DNA of 64,000 nucleotides from NCBI RefSeq assembly GCF_003815535.1, contig NZ_RPFZ01000001.1, forward strand, positions 2,046,001-2,110,000, read 5' to 3'. Shown piece after piece: positions 63,074 to 64,000 of the stretch. The notes under the pieces were generated by a model. The model ran no database searches. It saw nothing but the letters and a program-made list of their open reading frames with translations, and was not told the origin of the DNA. Each line of letters opens with the position of its first letter. Within the stretch, counting starts at the first letter, position 1. This stretch comes from Aurantiacibacter spongiae (GTDB lineage Bacteria > Pseudomonadota > Alphaproteobacteria > Sphingomonadales > Sphingomonadaceae). Made by a program: the position numbers and the translations under genes.

Positions 63074-64000
63074 ATGACATCGGCGCAAGACCCCTCATCG
63101 AGTGGCCGCTATCCGGCGGGCAAGCGTGCCTTTCCGCACCGCGACCTCATCGCTATCAGCGAACTCGAGCGACACGAGATCCTCTATCTTCTCGACGAGG
63201 CCGAACAGTATGTAGCCTTCAACCGGCAGGCGGCCAAGCATTCGGACAGCCTTGCTGGCCTCACGATCATCAACGCCTTTTTCGAAAATTCGACGCGCAC
63301 CCTGCTCAGTTTCGAGATCGCCGGAAAAAGGCTCGGGGCCGATGTGATCAACATGCACGCAGCGCAGTCCAGCGTGAAGAAGGGCGAAACGCTCATCGAC
63401 ACGGCGATGACGCTCAACGCCATGCGCGCCGATGCCATCGTCATCCGCCACGGATCCAGCGGGGCGGTGGGCCTTATAGCGGGGAAGGTCTATTGTCCTG
63501 TTCTCAATGCCGGAGACGGCAGTCACGAGCATCCGACGCAGGCGTTGCTGGACGCCCTGGCTCTGCGGTCCAGATTGCGGGAGCAGGGGAACGCGGCAGA
63601 CGATTTCACCGGGCTGAAGGTGGTGATTTGCGGCGACATCCTGCACAGCCGTGTTGCCCGGTCCAATATCCTGTGTCTGCATGCGCTCGGTGCCAGCGTT
63701 CGGCTGTGCGCTCCTCCCTCGCTGATGCCTTCGGGGATCGATCGCATGGAAGTCGAACTCCATCATCGCTTCGACGACGCTCTCTGCGGTGCGGACGTGG
63801 TCATGATGCTGCGTCTTCAGAACGAACGGATGGACGGGCAATTCATTCCCTCGCCCCGCGAATATCACCACCTCTACGGTCTGACGCCCGAACGTCTGAC
63901 GCTTGCTGCGCCTGGGGCGATCGTTATGCATCCCGGGCCGATGAACCGCGGGGTCGAGATCGACAGTGCTGTGGCCGACATGGAGGACCGTGCCATCATC
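63074..64000 (+). CDS. pyrB: Aspartate carbamoyltransferase catalytic subunit, 3' end cut
   Basis: PyrB joins carbamoyl phosphate and aspartate in de novo pyrimidine synthesis. From ATG 63074 the frame stays open to the last base (309 codons), so the C-terminus is outside the window. Visible motifs are [12 protein letters not shown] (carbamoyl-phosphate loop), [28 protein letters not shown] and [12 protein letters not shown]. Only a short C-terminal helix should be missing. pyrC is probably the next gene, by analogy with other alphaproteobacteria. Confidence 0.96.
   Translation, partial: MTSAQDPSSSGRYPAGKRAFPHRDLIAISELERHEILYLLDEAEQYVAFNRQAAKHSDSLAGLTIINAFFENSTRTLLSFEIAGKRLGADVINMHAAQSSVKKGETLIDTAMTLNAMRADAIVIRHGSSGAVGLIAGKVYCPVLNAGDGSHEHPTQALLDALALRSRLREQGNAADDFTGLKVVICGDILHSRVARSNILCLHALGASVRLCAPPSLMPSGIDRMEVELHHRFDDALCGADVVMMLRLQNERMDGQFIPSPREYHHLYGLTPERLTLAAPGAIVMHPGPMNRGVEIDSAVADMEDRAII

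Overview
The window is a GC-rich (roughly 65% by eye), densely packed stretch of an alphaproteobacterial chromosome. The gene set points to Sphingomonadales, most likely Erythrobacteraceae: a phasin, a PhyR general-stress regulator with GGAAC-N16/17-CGTT promoters, RcdA, a zwf-edd-glk-eda Entner-Doudoroff operon, two TonB-dependent receptors, Tad-type surface genes and no glycolytic PTS. I see no prophage, insertion sequence, CRISPR array or rRNA. One tRNA, tRNA-Val(CAC), is present. The first gene (phasin) and the last gene (pyrB) are cut by the window edges.

Layout. 1-5.9 kb: phasin, clpS, the LPS exporter subunits lptF-lptG, a fatty acid desaturase and a GNAT-like gene. 5.9-7.7 kb: two stress-signalling genes, a single-domain response regulator and phyR, each behind a perfect EcfG-type promoter, separated by a 395-bp spacer rich in palindromes. 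7.7-12.4 kb: MATE exporter, an orphan [2Fe-2S] subunit, a siderophore-type TonB receptor with a Fur box, arsC. 12.5-24.6 kb: a PmtA-like methyltransferase, membrane proteins, lipB, two tandem DUF2254 genes, nadA, an MFS carrier, an MBL-fold hydrolase, glpK, rcdA and two divergent YdcH-like small genes. 24.7-30.9 kb: ptsP, rodZ-like, cpoB-like, tilS, an L,D-transpeptidase. 30.9-38.6 kb: a minus-strand operon zwf-edd-glk-eda followed by a very divergent PEP-carboxylase homologue. 38.7-40.6 kb: transglutaminase-like protein, YjbQ, AlkB-like. 40.6-44.2 kb: three TadE/TadG genes with CtrA-like sites and a 22-bp-period repeat upstream. 44.2-50.5 kb: rimO, a K+ channel, surE, serS, a sulfotransferase. 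50.5-60.8 kb: genes for nucleotide and nucleoside handling. 60.9-64 kb: tRNA-Val, sppA and pyrB.

How the genes may work together. The most interesting region is 50.5-60.8 kb. It holds cytidine deaminase, a queuosine-precursor transporter, a NupC nucleoside carrier 11 bp ahead of an isopenicillin-N-synthase-like dioxygenase, a large TonB receptor of unknown substrate, a lipoprotein 5'-nucleotidase, AMP nucleosidase and a secreted S1/P1 nuclease. SurE lies just upstream and pyrB just downstream. Taken together they could form a route from extracellular nucleic acid to intracellular bases: nuclease, outer-membrane uptake, dephosphorylation, inner-membrane uptake, base conversion. The role of the receptor and the dioxygenase in that route is inference.

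Regulation visible in sequence: two EcfG-type promoters, one Fur box, CtrA-like sites at the Tad genes and rcdA, palindromes before zwf, pyrB and the second TonB receptor, and candidate leaderless starts at alkB and ptsP. Several gene pairs overlap by ATGA (lptF-lptG, the DUF2254 pair, eda-ppc, the Tad genes, yhhQ-cdd).
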